57,195 nucleotides of DNA from an uncultured bacterium. Lineage in GTDB: Bacteria; Acidobacteriota; Thermoanaerobaculia; Thermoanaerobaculales; Thermoanaerobaculaceae. Under the pieces are notes generated by a model that saw nothing but the letters and a program-made list of their open reading frames with translations, did no database searches and was not told where the DNA came from. Below are positions 33,995-41,298 of the stretch, piece by piece. Position 1 is the stretch's first letter. The number at the start of each line of letters is the position of its first letter. Location: positions 1-57,195 of the forward strand of contig CALEVZ010000004.1 in NCBI GenBank assembly GCA_937924755.1. The letters run 5' to 3'. The translations under genes were made by a program, and so were the position numbers.

Positions 33995-34255
33995 TCACCC
34001 GCCGGCGGCCAGCTGATCCACCAGGGCCACGTAGGCCCGCCGTGCCTCTTGGGCGGACATCCCTTTGCGCCTGGCCCAGGCGTCGTACTTGGCGCGGCCC
34101 ACGAAGTCGAAGAATCCGGGCTCCTCGCCGTGGACATCGCCGGCGGTGGCTTGTTTGTAGAGCCCGTACAGCTCCAGCAGCTGCTCGTCCGACGGCCGCT
34201 TGGGCAAACTCTTGGCACGGGTCACGGCGGCGTCGAACTCGGCCTCCGAGGTCAT
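33995..34255 (-). CDS. Acyl-CoA-binding protein
   Basis: An 86-residue four-helix acyl-CoA-binding protein. It has the family core LLELYGLYKQATAGDV, then FVGRAKYDAWARRKGMSAQEARRAYV, close to eukaryotic ACBP in layout. It binds long-chain acyl-CoA esters in the cytoplasm. Such proteins are uncommon in bacteria. The ATG at 34255 has GGGAGG at a proper distance. TATCAT (minus strand 34281-34276) is a good -10 with a 20-base leader. It heads the minus-strand group that includes acetate kinase and ALDH. Confidence 0.92.
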   Translation of the reverse strand: MTSEAEFDAAVTRAKSLPKRPSDEQLLELYGLYKQATAGDVHGEEPGFFDFVGRAKYDAWARRKGMSAQEARRAYVALVDQLAAGG

Positions 34256-34275
34256 GGCGAATTCCTCCCTGGCGC

Positions 34276-34281
34276 ATGATA
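34276..34281 (-). promoter_or_regulatory. -10 box of ACBP gene
   Basis: TATCAT on the minus strand, 20 bases before the ATG, with GGGAGG in the leader. Confidence 0.45.
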
Positions 34282-34313
34282 CCGACGGCGGCGGTGGGCG
34301 GGGGAGGTGGCGG

Positions 34314-34363
34314 AGCCAGGAATGCGCACCTCCTGGCTGGAGATCCCCAGGTGCCAGGAGGTG
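34314..34363. repeat. Alternating inverted repeats, mutually exclusive hairpins
   Basis: Within the 357-bp gap between ACBP and the hybrid kinase. CACCTCCTGGC (34327-34337) and GCCAGGAGGTG (34353-34363) are perfect 11-bp arms with a 15-base loop. AGCCAGGA (34314-34321) can alternatively pair with TCCTGGCT (34331-34338). The two pairings exclude each other. No T-run follows on either strand. Apart from promoters, nothing else was recognised in this gap. Confidence 0.5.
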
Positions 34364-34408
34364 GGACGATGGGATATGCCACGTTGTGACCCCACTCTTG
34401 ACACCCCC

Positions 34409-34435
34409 CTTGACCCACAACTGCTGTCCCTATGA
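34409..34435 (+). promoter_or_regulatory. Candidate promoter for the hybrid histidine kinase gene
   Basis: TTGACC (34409-34414), a 15-base spacer, TATGAT (34430-34435). A further TTGACA lies at 34398-34403. The leader to the GTG at 34613 would be about 170 bases. Confidence 0.5.
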
Positions 34436-34612
34436 TGTACACTTAGTCAATAGGTATCCGGCCTTGAAGACCCACGTGGGGAGCCCGGGTGATTTCTGGA
34501 GGCCATTGAGCTGGTGTGCCTTCCCATGTCAGGCGCGAAGCCGTGAGGGCGATGATGTGAAACGTCAAAATCTCGTGGCCACCAGAAATGAACACTGTCG
34601 GGCAGGCGTCCC

Positions 34613-37600
34613 GTGACGGCCCAACCCCTCCTGCATCTGGTGACGGCGGCCTGCCTGCTGATGGCCGCCGCGATGGCGGCTGGCGCTGCCCGCAGGAACA
34701 CCCCCGCCACCCCATGGTGGGCGGCAGCCATCGTCCTGGCGGCGCTCGGCCTGCTGCGGGCGCTCCTCGCCGATCGGCCTCTGGGGGGAGCGGTGGAACT
34801 CACGCTGGCCGCCGGGCTCCTGGTCTGCTTCGCCGCCCTGCGTGCCACGACCGGGAGGGTACGCGACCTGAACAGCTACGCCGCCGCGTTGAGCGAAGAT
34901 CTGGAGCGCAGTGAGCAGCGCTACAGGTTTCTCCTCAACGGCCTGCCAGAGGCGTTCGTGGTGCTGGAGGAAGAGACCATCTTCTTTGCCAACCGTGGGT
35001 TCGCCAAGATCTTCGGAGTGGGGTCGAAGGCGGCCCGGGGGCGACGTCTGGAGGAGTTCATCGCCCCGGAGTGGCGGGCTGCCTTTCGGGGTCGCCACAG
35101 CCTGGAGTCGACAACTCCTGTTGTTGGCATGCGTCGGCTGGAACTCGAGGTTGAAGGTGAAAATGGCAGGAAAATGTGGGCGGAGATGCGACTGGCCACC
35201 TCGGATTTCGAGGAGCGGCCGACGGAGGTGGTGCTGATCGCGGATATCAGCGAGCGGCGCCGGGCGGAGCATCGGCTGCAACGCATCACCGAGACGATGC
35301 TGGAACTCGGTGACGACTACAACGCCAACGTGCGCAAGCTCACCGACCTATGCGGGGAACTGATGAGCGCCACATCCGCCATGTACAACCGCCTACGGGG
35401 CGAGATGCTCTGCACCCTGGCGGGCTGGCAGCTGCCGCCCGACTACCCGGCCGCCGACCGTGCGCAAGGACACCTTTGCTATGACCTGATCCGCGCCCGT
35501 CACGGCGAGGGGCCGCTGGTGGTCGGGGCCTTGAGTCAAACCCCCTACGCCGACAGCGACCCCAACGTCCGCCGCTACGGCCTGTCCACCTACGCGGGCT
35601 TCCCGGTCGTCAACCGGGGGCGGACGGTGGGCTCGCTGTGCGTGGTGTACCAGCAGGCGGTGAACCCGACGCCGGGGGACCTGCGCGTGTTGCAGGCCCT
35701 GGCTTCGGCCCTGGGGATCGAAGAGGAGCGGCAACACGGACGAGCGCTCCAGCAAGCGGCGCAGGAGATCGCCGAGGCCACGCAGCATGTCGGCACTTTA
35801 CCGGCGCTGTGCGGGGTGGTGCACGAGATTGTCGGACGGTTTTTCGACGCTCCGGGCTTTATTCTGGCGATCTACAACCGCGCTGCCCAGCTCCTCTCGT
35901 TTCCCTATGTCGCTGGGGCACAGAGAGTTCCTGAGCCTCGGCCGCTCGCGAGCGGCCTGTTCGACGAGGCGCTGCGCTCCGGGCGGGTGGTCGTCGTCTC
36001 GCCCGAGGCGGGATCCGCGCCCGGGGGAGCCTGGGAAGGGGTAGACGAGCTGGGATGGGCCGGCGGTGTGCTGGTACCCCTGGAGGACCGCCAAGGACCG
36101 TTTGCCGTCATGGGGGTGGGCAGTGATCGTCGAGAGCTGGTCTACTCGGAATGGGAAAGGGAGGTGCTGGAAGCCCTCTCGAGCCAGGTCGCGCGGGCGG
36201 TGGAATACCTCCTGTCGGAGGAGCAGCTGCGGCAATCCGAAGTGAAGTACCGCACCCTGGTCAACCGCATGCAGGATGGGGTGTTTTTGCTCCAGGGCTC
36301 GCGCCTGGTGTTCTGCAACGAGGCGCTCGCTGGCATGCTGGGATACTCACCCGCCGAGCTGGAGGGCAGGGAGTTTCTCGCGTTGATAGATCCGGAGGAT
36401 CGGGAGCTGGTGGCTAAACGCCACCGCCGACGACTGGCGGGTGAAGAAGTGCCGGAGGAGTACGAGTTCCGCCTGCGACACGCCGACGGGCGGCGGGTGG
36501 AGGTGCTGTTGCGGGTGGGTTTGGTCGAATACCAGGGGCGAATCGCCACGCTGGGAACGTTGCGGGACCTCACCGAGCGCCGGCGCCTGGAGGCGCAACT
36601 GCGACAGGCGCAGCGGATCGAAGCGCTGGGGCAGCTGGCGGGCGGCGTGGCGCACGACTTCAACAACCTGCTCATGGCCATCCACGGCTCGGCGCAACTT
36701 TTGCAGCAACGTCTGGGAGGGAAGCCACGGGAGGAGCTCGCCATCATCCTTTCCGCCAGCCGGCGTGCTGCCCAGCTGACCCGCGGGCTCCTGGCCTTTG
36801 CCCAGCGGCAGGTGCTGCAGCCCCAGCCGCTGGATCTCAACCGCCATATCCAGCAGATGCTGCCCATCCTTCGCCGGGTGATCCCAGAGAGTATCGTTAT
36901 CGACTACCTCCCCTGGGCATCGCCACTGGTGGTGGAGGTGGATACGGGACAGCTGGATCAGATTCTGATGAACCTGGTGGTTAACAGTCGTGACGCCATG
37001 GAAAACGGTGGTCGTATTCTCATCCGTACCGCTGCCGTGGAGATCGGCGCCGACTACAAGGCATCCCACCCCTGGGCCAAGCTGGGAAGCTGCGCCCACC
37101 TGCAGGTGTGCGACACCGGCGTCGGCATGGACGCCCACACCCTCGCCCACGCCTTCGAGCCGTTCTTCACCACCAAGGAGCCGGGGCGGGGCACCGGCTT
37201 GGGGCTGTCCACCGTCTACGGGATCGTCAAGCAGCACGGCGGTATGATCGACCTCGCCAGCGAACCCGGCGGCGGCACCACCGTGGACGTGTACCTCCCC
37301 ATCGTCGACAGGCTGCCGCAGGAGGAGACGCCGGGGCTCGAGGGCCAGGCAGAGGGGGGCCGGGAGCGCATCCTGGTGGTGGAGGACGAGGAGGAGGTGC
37401 GCCAGATCCTGCGGGAGGCCCTGCGGGAGGTTGGGTACGAGGTATGGGAAGCGGGGGACGGTGCCGCCGCCCTGGACGTGCTGCTCTCCGCTGGCGAGGA
37501 GTTCGCGCTGGTGATTTCCGACGTGGTCATGCCGCGCCTGGGAGGCAGGGAGCTGCTGGAGGCGGCGCGCTCCCTCGGTTTCACGATGCCGTTTCTCTAC

Positions 37601-37750
37601 TCCTCGGGCTACGGGGAGCCGTTCGTCGACCACGGTCACCACGGCGGGGGGTCCGGGGAGCGCGTCGCCTTCATCGCCAAGCCCTACGGGATCGAAGAGC
37701 TGCTCCGCAAGGTGCGGGAGGTTCTCGCTGCTCGCCCTGCTTCGGCGTGA
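34613..37750 (+). CDS. Hybrid sensor histidine kinase with PAS, GAF and receiver domains
   Basis: A 1045-residue hybrid kinase. Two hydrophobic helices lie at the N-terminus (about 1-80), followed by a PAS (about 107-220), a GAF-like domain (about 225-375), a second GAF (about 380-560), and another PAS (about 560-680). The HisKA His681 is in GGVAHDFNNLL. The ATPase domain has the N-box NLVVNSRDAME, DTGVGM, and GRGTGLGLSTVYGIVKQHGG (read in parts). The receiver has its phospho-acceptor Asp970 in LVISDVVMPRLGG, with Lys in IAKPYG. It would autophosphorylate on a cellular signal and pass the phosphate to its own receiver; no output regulator is adjacent. The GTG start has a weak ribosome site. 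Confidence 0.93.
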   Translation: MTAQPLLHLVTAACLLMAAAMAAGAARRNTPATPWWAAAIVLAALGLLRALLADRPLGGAVELTLAAGLLVCFAALRATTGRVRDLNSYAAALSEDLERSEQRYRFLLNGLPEAFVVLEEETIFFANRGFAKIFGVGSKAARGRRLEEFIAPEWRAAFRGRHSLESTTPVVGMRRLELEVEGENGRKMWAEMRLATSDFEERPTEVVLIADISERRRAEHRLQRITETMLELGDDYNANVRKLTDLCGELMSATSAMYNRLRGEMLCTLAGWQLPPDYPAADRAQGHLCYDLIRARHGEGPLVVGALSQTPYADSDPNVRRYGLSTYAGFPVVNRGRTVGSLCVVYQQAVNPTPGDLRVLQALASALGIEEERQHGRALQQAAQEIAEATQHVGTLPALCGVVHEIVGRFFDAPGFILAIYNRAAQLLSFPYVAGAQRVPEPRPLASGLFDEALRSGRVVVVSPEAGSAPGGAWEGVDELGWAGGVLVPLEDRQGPFAVMGVGSDRRELVYSEWEREVLEALSSQVARAVEYLLSEEQLRQSEVKYRTLVNRMQDGVFLLQGSRLVFCNEALAGMLGYSPAELEGREFLALIDPEDRELVAKRHRRRLAGEEVPEEYEFRLRHADGRRVEVLLRVGLVEYQGRIATLGTLRDLTERRRLEAQLRQAQRIEALGQLAGGVAHDFNNLLMAIHGSAQLLQQRLGGKPREELAIILSASRRAAQLTRGLLAFAQRQVLQPQPLDLNRHIQQMLPILRRVIPESIVIDYLPWASPLVVEVDTGQLDQILMNLVVNSRDAMENGGRILIRTAAVEIGADYKASHPWAKLGSCAHLQVCDTGVGMDAHTLAHAFEPFFTTKEPGRGTGLGLSTVYGIVKQHGGMIDLASEPGGGTTVDVYLPIVDRLPQEETPGLEGQAEGGRERILVVEDEEEVRQILREALREVGYEVWEAGDGAAALDVLLSAGEEFALVISDVVMPRLGGRELLEAARSLGFTMPFLYSSGYGEPFVDHGHHGGGSGERVAFIAKPYGIEELLRKVREVLAARPASA

Positions 37751-37776
37751 TGCCCGACGCACCGCCATGGCCGATA

Positions 37777-38640
37777 TCAGGCGCCTGAGGCGGGTGGTGG
37801 CGTGGGGGCGGCAGGTGCGGAGGGAGAGGACGCCCCGGCGAGGGGGGGTGCGGGAGCGCCCAGTAAGTAGGTGATGCGACACCCCCCGAAGGCGCTGACG
37901 CGGCCAGCCTCCCAGTGGTAGCTGCCGCCATCGACTCCGCGGGCGATGGCCAGCAGCTCTTCGGGGTGATAGGAGCGGAGCACCGAGACCAGGGCATCCC
38001 ACGCCGCCACCAGCGGCACCACCGGGATGAGGTAGGTCCACAGGAGGCGGGCCACCGTACGAGGTCGGATGAAGGGGGTGGCGAGCCACACCAGCAGCGG
38101 CAGGAGAACCACCACCGGGCCCCAGCGCAGCAGGCTGCGCTCGGTGTATTCGAACACCCCGACGCCGCGGCGCTGGGCTACCACTCCCCGTAGGATGGCG
38201 GCGGCCTGTTCGGGGGGAAAGTGGTGAAAGGCCGAGAAGAAAGTTCGAAACCCTCCCAACTCGGCGGGGATTCGGATGGCGTCGATGGACTCGTGCACGC
38301 AGGAAACGGTATCCCCGCGCGTGGTCTCGAGGCGGGTAAAGACCTGCTCGTTGGGGAAAAGATCGGTCACCGTCACCCTGACCTTCACCCCTCGCCGGGC
38401 CAGCTCCTCCTGCACGGTCAGGACCGGGGCGGCGGCCCCGGAGCACAGGTCGAGGATCGCCCCTTCGCCGCAGCGCTCCATGGTGGTGTGGAGGCGGTGG
38501 GCGATGGCCGCGTATGGTTTCCAGCGGCTGGCGAAGAAGGACATGAAGTCGGTCAGCAAGTCCCGCCACAGGCGCGGAAACCGGGGCATTTCATGGAGCT
38601 CCAACAGCTGCCGGCGCCTCATCGCAGCTCGCTTCCCCAT
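37777..38640 (-). CDS. Class I SAM-dependent methyltransferase, membrane-associated
   Basis: A 287-residue protein with a Rossmann methyltransferase core. The SAM motif is ILDLCSGAAAPVLTVQEELA, followed by VTDLFPN. The FFSAFHHFPPEQA segment is typical of methyltransferase motif post I. Two hydrophobic segments follow (VVVLLPLLVWLATPFI and LLWTYLIPVVPLV), so it may be peripheral to the membrane, and the end is Pro/Ala-rich. The substrate is unknown. It could also start at an ATG 18 bases downstream. It converges on the hybrid kinase gene. Confidence 0.8.
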   Translation of the reverse strand: MGKRAAMRRRQLLELHEMPRFPRLWRDLLTDFMSFFASRWKPYAAIAHRLHTTMERCGEGAILDLCSGAAAPVLTVQEELARRGVKVRVTVTDLFPNEQVFTRLETTRGDTVSCVHESIDAIRIPAELGGFRTFFSAFHHFPPEQAAAILRGVVAQRRGVGVFEYTERSLLRWGPVVVLLPLLVWLATPFIRPRTVARLLWTYLIPVVPLVAAWDALVSVLRSYHPEELLAIARGVDGGSYHWEAGRVSAFGGCRITYLLGAPAPPLAGASSPSAPAAPTPPPASGA

Positions 38641-38692
38641 CGACAGGGTTTCGGTTCTCGCCCTCGTGGCGAGGGCGCGGGCTCGGCCGTGC

Positions 38693-38698
38693 TAGAGT
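38693..38698 (+). promoter_or_regulatory. -10 box upstream of the RND efflux operon
   Basis: TAGAGT, the same hexamer as before topA and the lipoprotein gene. Nine bases later an ATG opens a ten-codon reading frame. The leader to tolC is about 100 bases. Confidence 0.45.
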
Positions 38699-38707
38699 CT
38701 ACGGCCG

Positions 38708-38740
38708 ATGCGGCGGGGGAAGCCGGCTCCTTCGTCGTAA
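38708..38740 (+). other. Ten-codon reading frame in the efflux leader
   Basis: ATG to TAA, encoding MRRGKPAPSS, at leaderless spacing from TAGAGT (nine-base gap). Downstream (38750-38775) the leader has CCCGGG twice, able to pair around an 11-base loop. It could be a leader peptide or chance. Confidence 0.3.
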
Positions 38741-38805
38741 CCCTCCGTCCCCGGGAACGTAGCATACCCGGGTGATGTGATAAGCGGGGATTAACAGGTG
38801 ATCGG

Positions 38806-40185
38806 ATGAAGGTGTTCTTTCAAACAGGCTGGGCGAGGCCCGCAGCGGCGGCACTGCTCGTGGCGGTGGCGGTGCCCAGGGCCGCCCCGGGGGTTGAGCT
38901 GGATCTCGCCGGAGCGGTGCAGCTGGCGCTGGAGCGCAACCAGGCGCTGCAGGCTGTGCGCGAGCGCCAGGTGGAGGTGGCCGGTGCCGTTGCCCAGGCG
39001 CGCGCCGACGCCTATCCGCAGATCTCCGCCTACGCCGCCTGGAACCAGTCTCGCAACCCGGCGTTCCTCAACAGCCGGGACTTCGAGGACATCATCTCGC
39101 AGTTCCCGGGAGCCTCCCTGACCCCGCGCAGCCAGGGCCTGTCCTCGGCCGGGGTGAGGGTTTCCCAGCCGCTGCTGACTTTTGGCAAGATCCCGGCGGC
39201 CATTGACCTGGCCCGCCTAGCCGGGAGGGTCACCGAGGCGCAGATCGAGGTCGCCCGCCTGGACACCGCGCTGGCGGCGGCGGAGGCGTACTACGGCCTG
39301 CTGGCGGCGCGGGAGCAGGTGCGGGCGCTGGAGCTGGAGCAGCGGGCGCGCGAGGAGGCACTGGCGGTGGTGCAGGCGCGCTACGACATCGGGGATGCCA
39401 CCCACCTGGAGCTTTTGCAGGCGCAAGCTGCCCTTGCCGAGGTGGGGCCAATCGTGGCCACGGCGCGGGGCGGCGCCGAGGTGGCGGAGATCCGCCTGTG
39501 GGCGGTACTAGGAGTGCACCCGGACGAGGAGCTGGACATCCGCTCCTTGGTCGCCGATCCCCCGCCGCCCCCGGACCGCGCCCTGCTGGCCCGGGCGGGG
39601 TGGCAGCGACGCCCGGAGCTGAAGGCGCTGGTCCTGGAGCGGGAGGCGAGACGGCGGCAAGAAACTGTGATCACCGCCGATGGCAAGCCGAGGGTGGACT
39701 TCTCCGGCCACTGGGGGAGACAGGTCCGCCTGATCGAAAATATCGACGATCCGCGCTTCGATGATTGGTTGATCGCCGTCGAAGTGTCGTGGTCGCTTTT
39801 CGACGGCGGACGGCGGCGCGGCCAGCAAGCGCAGGTGCGCTCGATCCAGCGGCAGCTGGAGCTGCAACTGGCGGACACCGACCTGCGCGTGCTGTTGGAG
39901 GTGGAACAGGCGGTCACCGGCTATCAAACCGCGCTGGCGCGCCTCGCCGCCGCCCGTCAGGCGCGCGCCGCTGCCCAGGAGGCGCGGCGCGTGGCCAGCG
40001 AAACCTACCAGCTGGGCGCAGCCATCTTCGCCGACGTCCTGGACGCCCAGCGCCGCGAGGTGCAGGCCGAGGTGGATGCCGTGGCGTCCTTCTTCAACAC
40101 CTGGATCGCCGCGGCGCGGCTGGCGCGGGCGGTGGGCCGCCTGCCCCACGAGGTGCTGGGCCCTTCCGGCTGGCTCCTGGAGTGA
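38806..40185 (+). CDS. TolC-family outer membrane efflux protein
   Basis: A 459-residue outer-membrane channel of the TolC family with a signal peptide (ALLVAVAVPRAAPG). The mature part has two repeated long-helix segments of outer membrane efflux type. The first holds LDLAGAVQLALERNQALQAV and ARADAYPQISAYAAW. The second holds RPELKALVLEREARR and ARRVASETYQLGAAIFADVLDAQR (read in parts). It forms the exit duct for the RND pump encoded downstream. The ATG at 38806 has AGGTGAT upstream. It is followed after three bases by the adaptor, and together they form a complete tripartite system. Confidence 0.9.
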   Translation: MKVFFQTGWARPAAAALLVAVAVPRAAPGVELDLAGAVQLALERNQALQAVRERQVEVAGAVAQARADAYPQISAYAAWNQSRNPAFLNSRDFEDIISQFPGASLTPRSQGLSSAGVRVSQPLLTFGKIPAAIDLARLAGRVTEAQIEVARLDTALAAAEAYYGLLAAREQVRALELEQRAREEALAVVQARYDIGDATHLELLQAQAALAEVGPIVATARGGAEVAEIRLWAVLGVHPDEELDIRSLVADPPPPPDRALLARAGWQRRPELKALVLEREARRRQETVITADGKPRVDFSGHWGRQVRLIENIDDPRFDDWLIAVEVSWSLFDGGRRRGQQAQVRSIQRQLELQLADTDLRVLLEVEQAVTGYQTALARLAAARQARAAAQEARRVASETYQLGAAIFADVLDAQRREVQAEVDAVASFFNTWIAAARLARAVGRLPHEVLGPSGWLLE

Positions 40186-40188
40186 TGC

Positions 40189-41289
40189 ATGACACCATTC
40201 GATGACCACCGCAACGGCCAAGCGCACGACCGCCGCCGCACCTCCACGCGTTCTAACAAACCCTGGCGGTGGCTTGCCGCGGGCGGCACCCTGGCCGTCC
40301 TCGCCGGCTGTGGCGGCGGCTCGCCGGCGCCGCCGGCAGCCGTCGAAAGGTCTGCCACCGTCAAGGTCCTGCACCTCCAGGCCCGGCAGGCGGTGGACAT
40401 GGCGCGACTGCCGGCGGACGTCCTCCCCAACCGGCGCACCGTGCTGGCGGCGGAGGTGGGCGGCGTGGTGGAGCGCCTGACGGTGACCGAAGGGTCGAGG
40501 GTACGCGAGGGGGAAACTCTGGTCAGCATCGACACCCGCGCCCTGCAGCAGGCGCTGGCCGAGGCCGAGGCCATCTACCGGCGCGCCCAGGCCGATTTCG
40601 AGCGGGCCGAGCAGCTGGCCGAGCGCCGCTCCATCACCCGCCAGCAGCTCATCGATGCCCGCGCCGCCCACGATGTGGCCCTGGCCCGCCTGGAGAGCGC
40701 CCGCCTGCAGCTCTCCAAGTCCCAGGTGAAGGCCCCTTGGGACGGCACGGTGGCGGTCAAGCGCGTGGAGGTGGGGGACTTTGCCGTGCCCGGTCAACCG
40801 CTGCTGGAGCTGGTGGACACCGCGCGCCTGAAGGTGCGCGCCTTCGCCCCCGCCGCGGATGTGCCTTACCTCAAGGAGGGTGCCCCGGCCCGGGTGGTCC
40901 TGGAGGGAATTCAGGGAGAGGTGGGGGCCGACGGGTGGGTGACGCGGCTGGGGGTGGAGCTGGACCCGGAGGCTCGCACCCTCGCCCTGGAGGTGGAGCT
41001 GGCCAACCCCGGCGGCTCCTGGCGGCCCGGCATGCTGGCACGCATCGAATTACCCCGGCGGGTCCTCGATCAGGCGATCCTGGTGCCGCTGTCGGCCGTC
41101 ATCGATTACGAGAAGGAAAAGGTCATTTATCTCGTCGAGGAGGGACGGGCGCGCCGGCAAGTGGTGGAGCTGGGCCCGGTGATCGGCGAGGAGGTGGTGA
41201 TCAGCAAGGGTGTGTCCCCGGGGGCGGTGGTGATCGTGGAGGGTCACCAGCAGGTATCGGACGGCCAGCGCGTGGTCGAGGCGGGCTAG
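40189..41289 (+). CDS. RND efflux periplasmic adaptor (membrane fusion protein), lipoprotein
   Basis: A 366-residue adaptor. After about 36 residues comes a lipobox VLAGC (acylated Cys about 41), so it is lipid-anchored. The biotinyl/lipoyl-like halves are TVLAAEVGGVVERLTV and VKAPWDGTVAVKRVEVGDFA. Between them lies a coiled-coil hairpin (about 120-175, LAEAEAIYRRAQADFERAEQ). The beta-barrel and membrane-proximal domains follow (RVVLEGIQGEVGA; VPLSAVIDYEKEKVIYLVEE). It bridges the RND pump and the TolC-type channel. The start is three bases after the tolC stop, consistent with coupled translation. Confidence 0.93.
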   Translation: MTPFDDHRNGQAHDRRRTSTRSNKPWRWLAAGGTLAVLAGCGGGSPAPPAAVERSATVKVLHLQARQAVDMARLPADVLPNRRTVLAAEVGGVVERLTVTEGSRVREGETLVSIDTRALQQALAEAEAIYRRAQADFERAEQLAERRSITRQQLIDARAAHDVALARLESARLQLSKSQVKAPWDGTVAVKRVEVGDFAVPGQPLLELVDTARLKVRAFAPAADVPYLKEGAPARVVLEGIQGEVGADGWVTRLGVELDPEARTLALEVELANPGGSWRPGMLARIELPRRVLDQAILVPLSAVIDYEKEKVIYLVEEGRARRQVVELGPVIGEEVVISKGVSPGAVVIVEGHQQVSDGQRVVEAG

Positions 41290-41298
41290 GGGCGGCCC

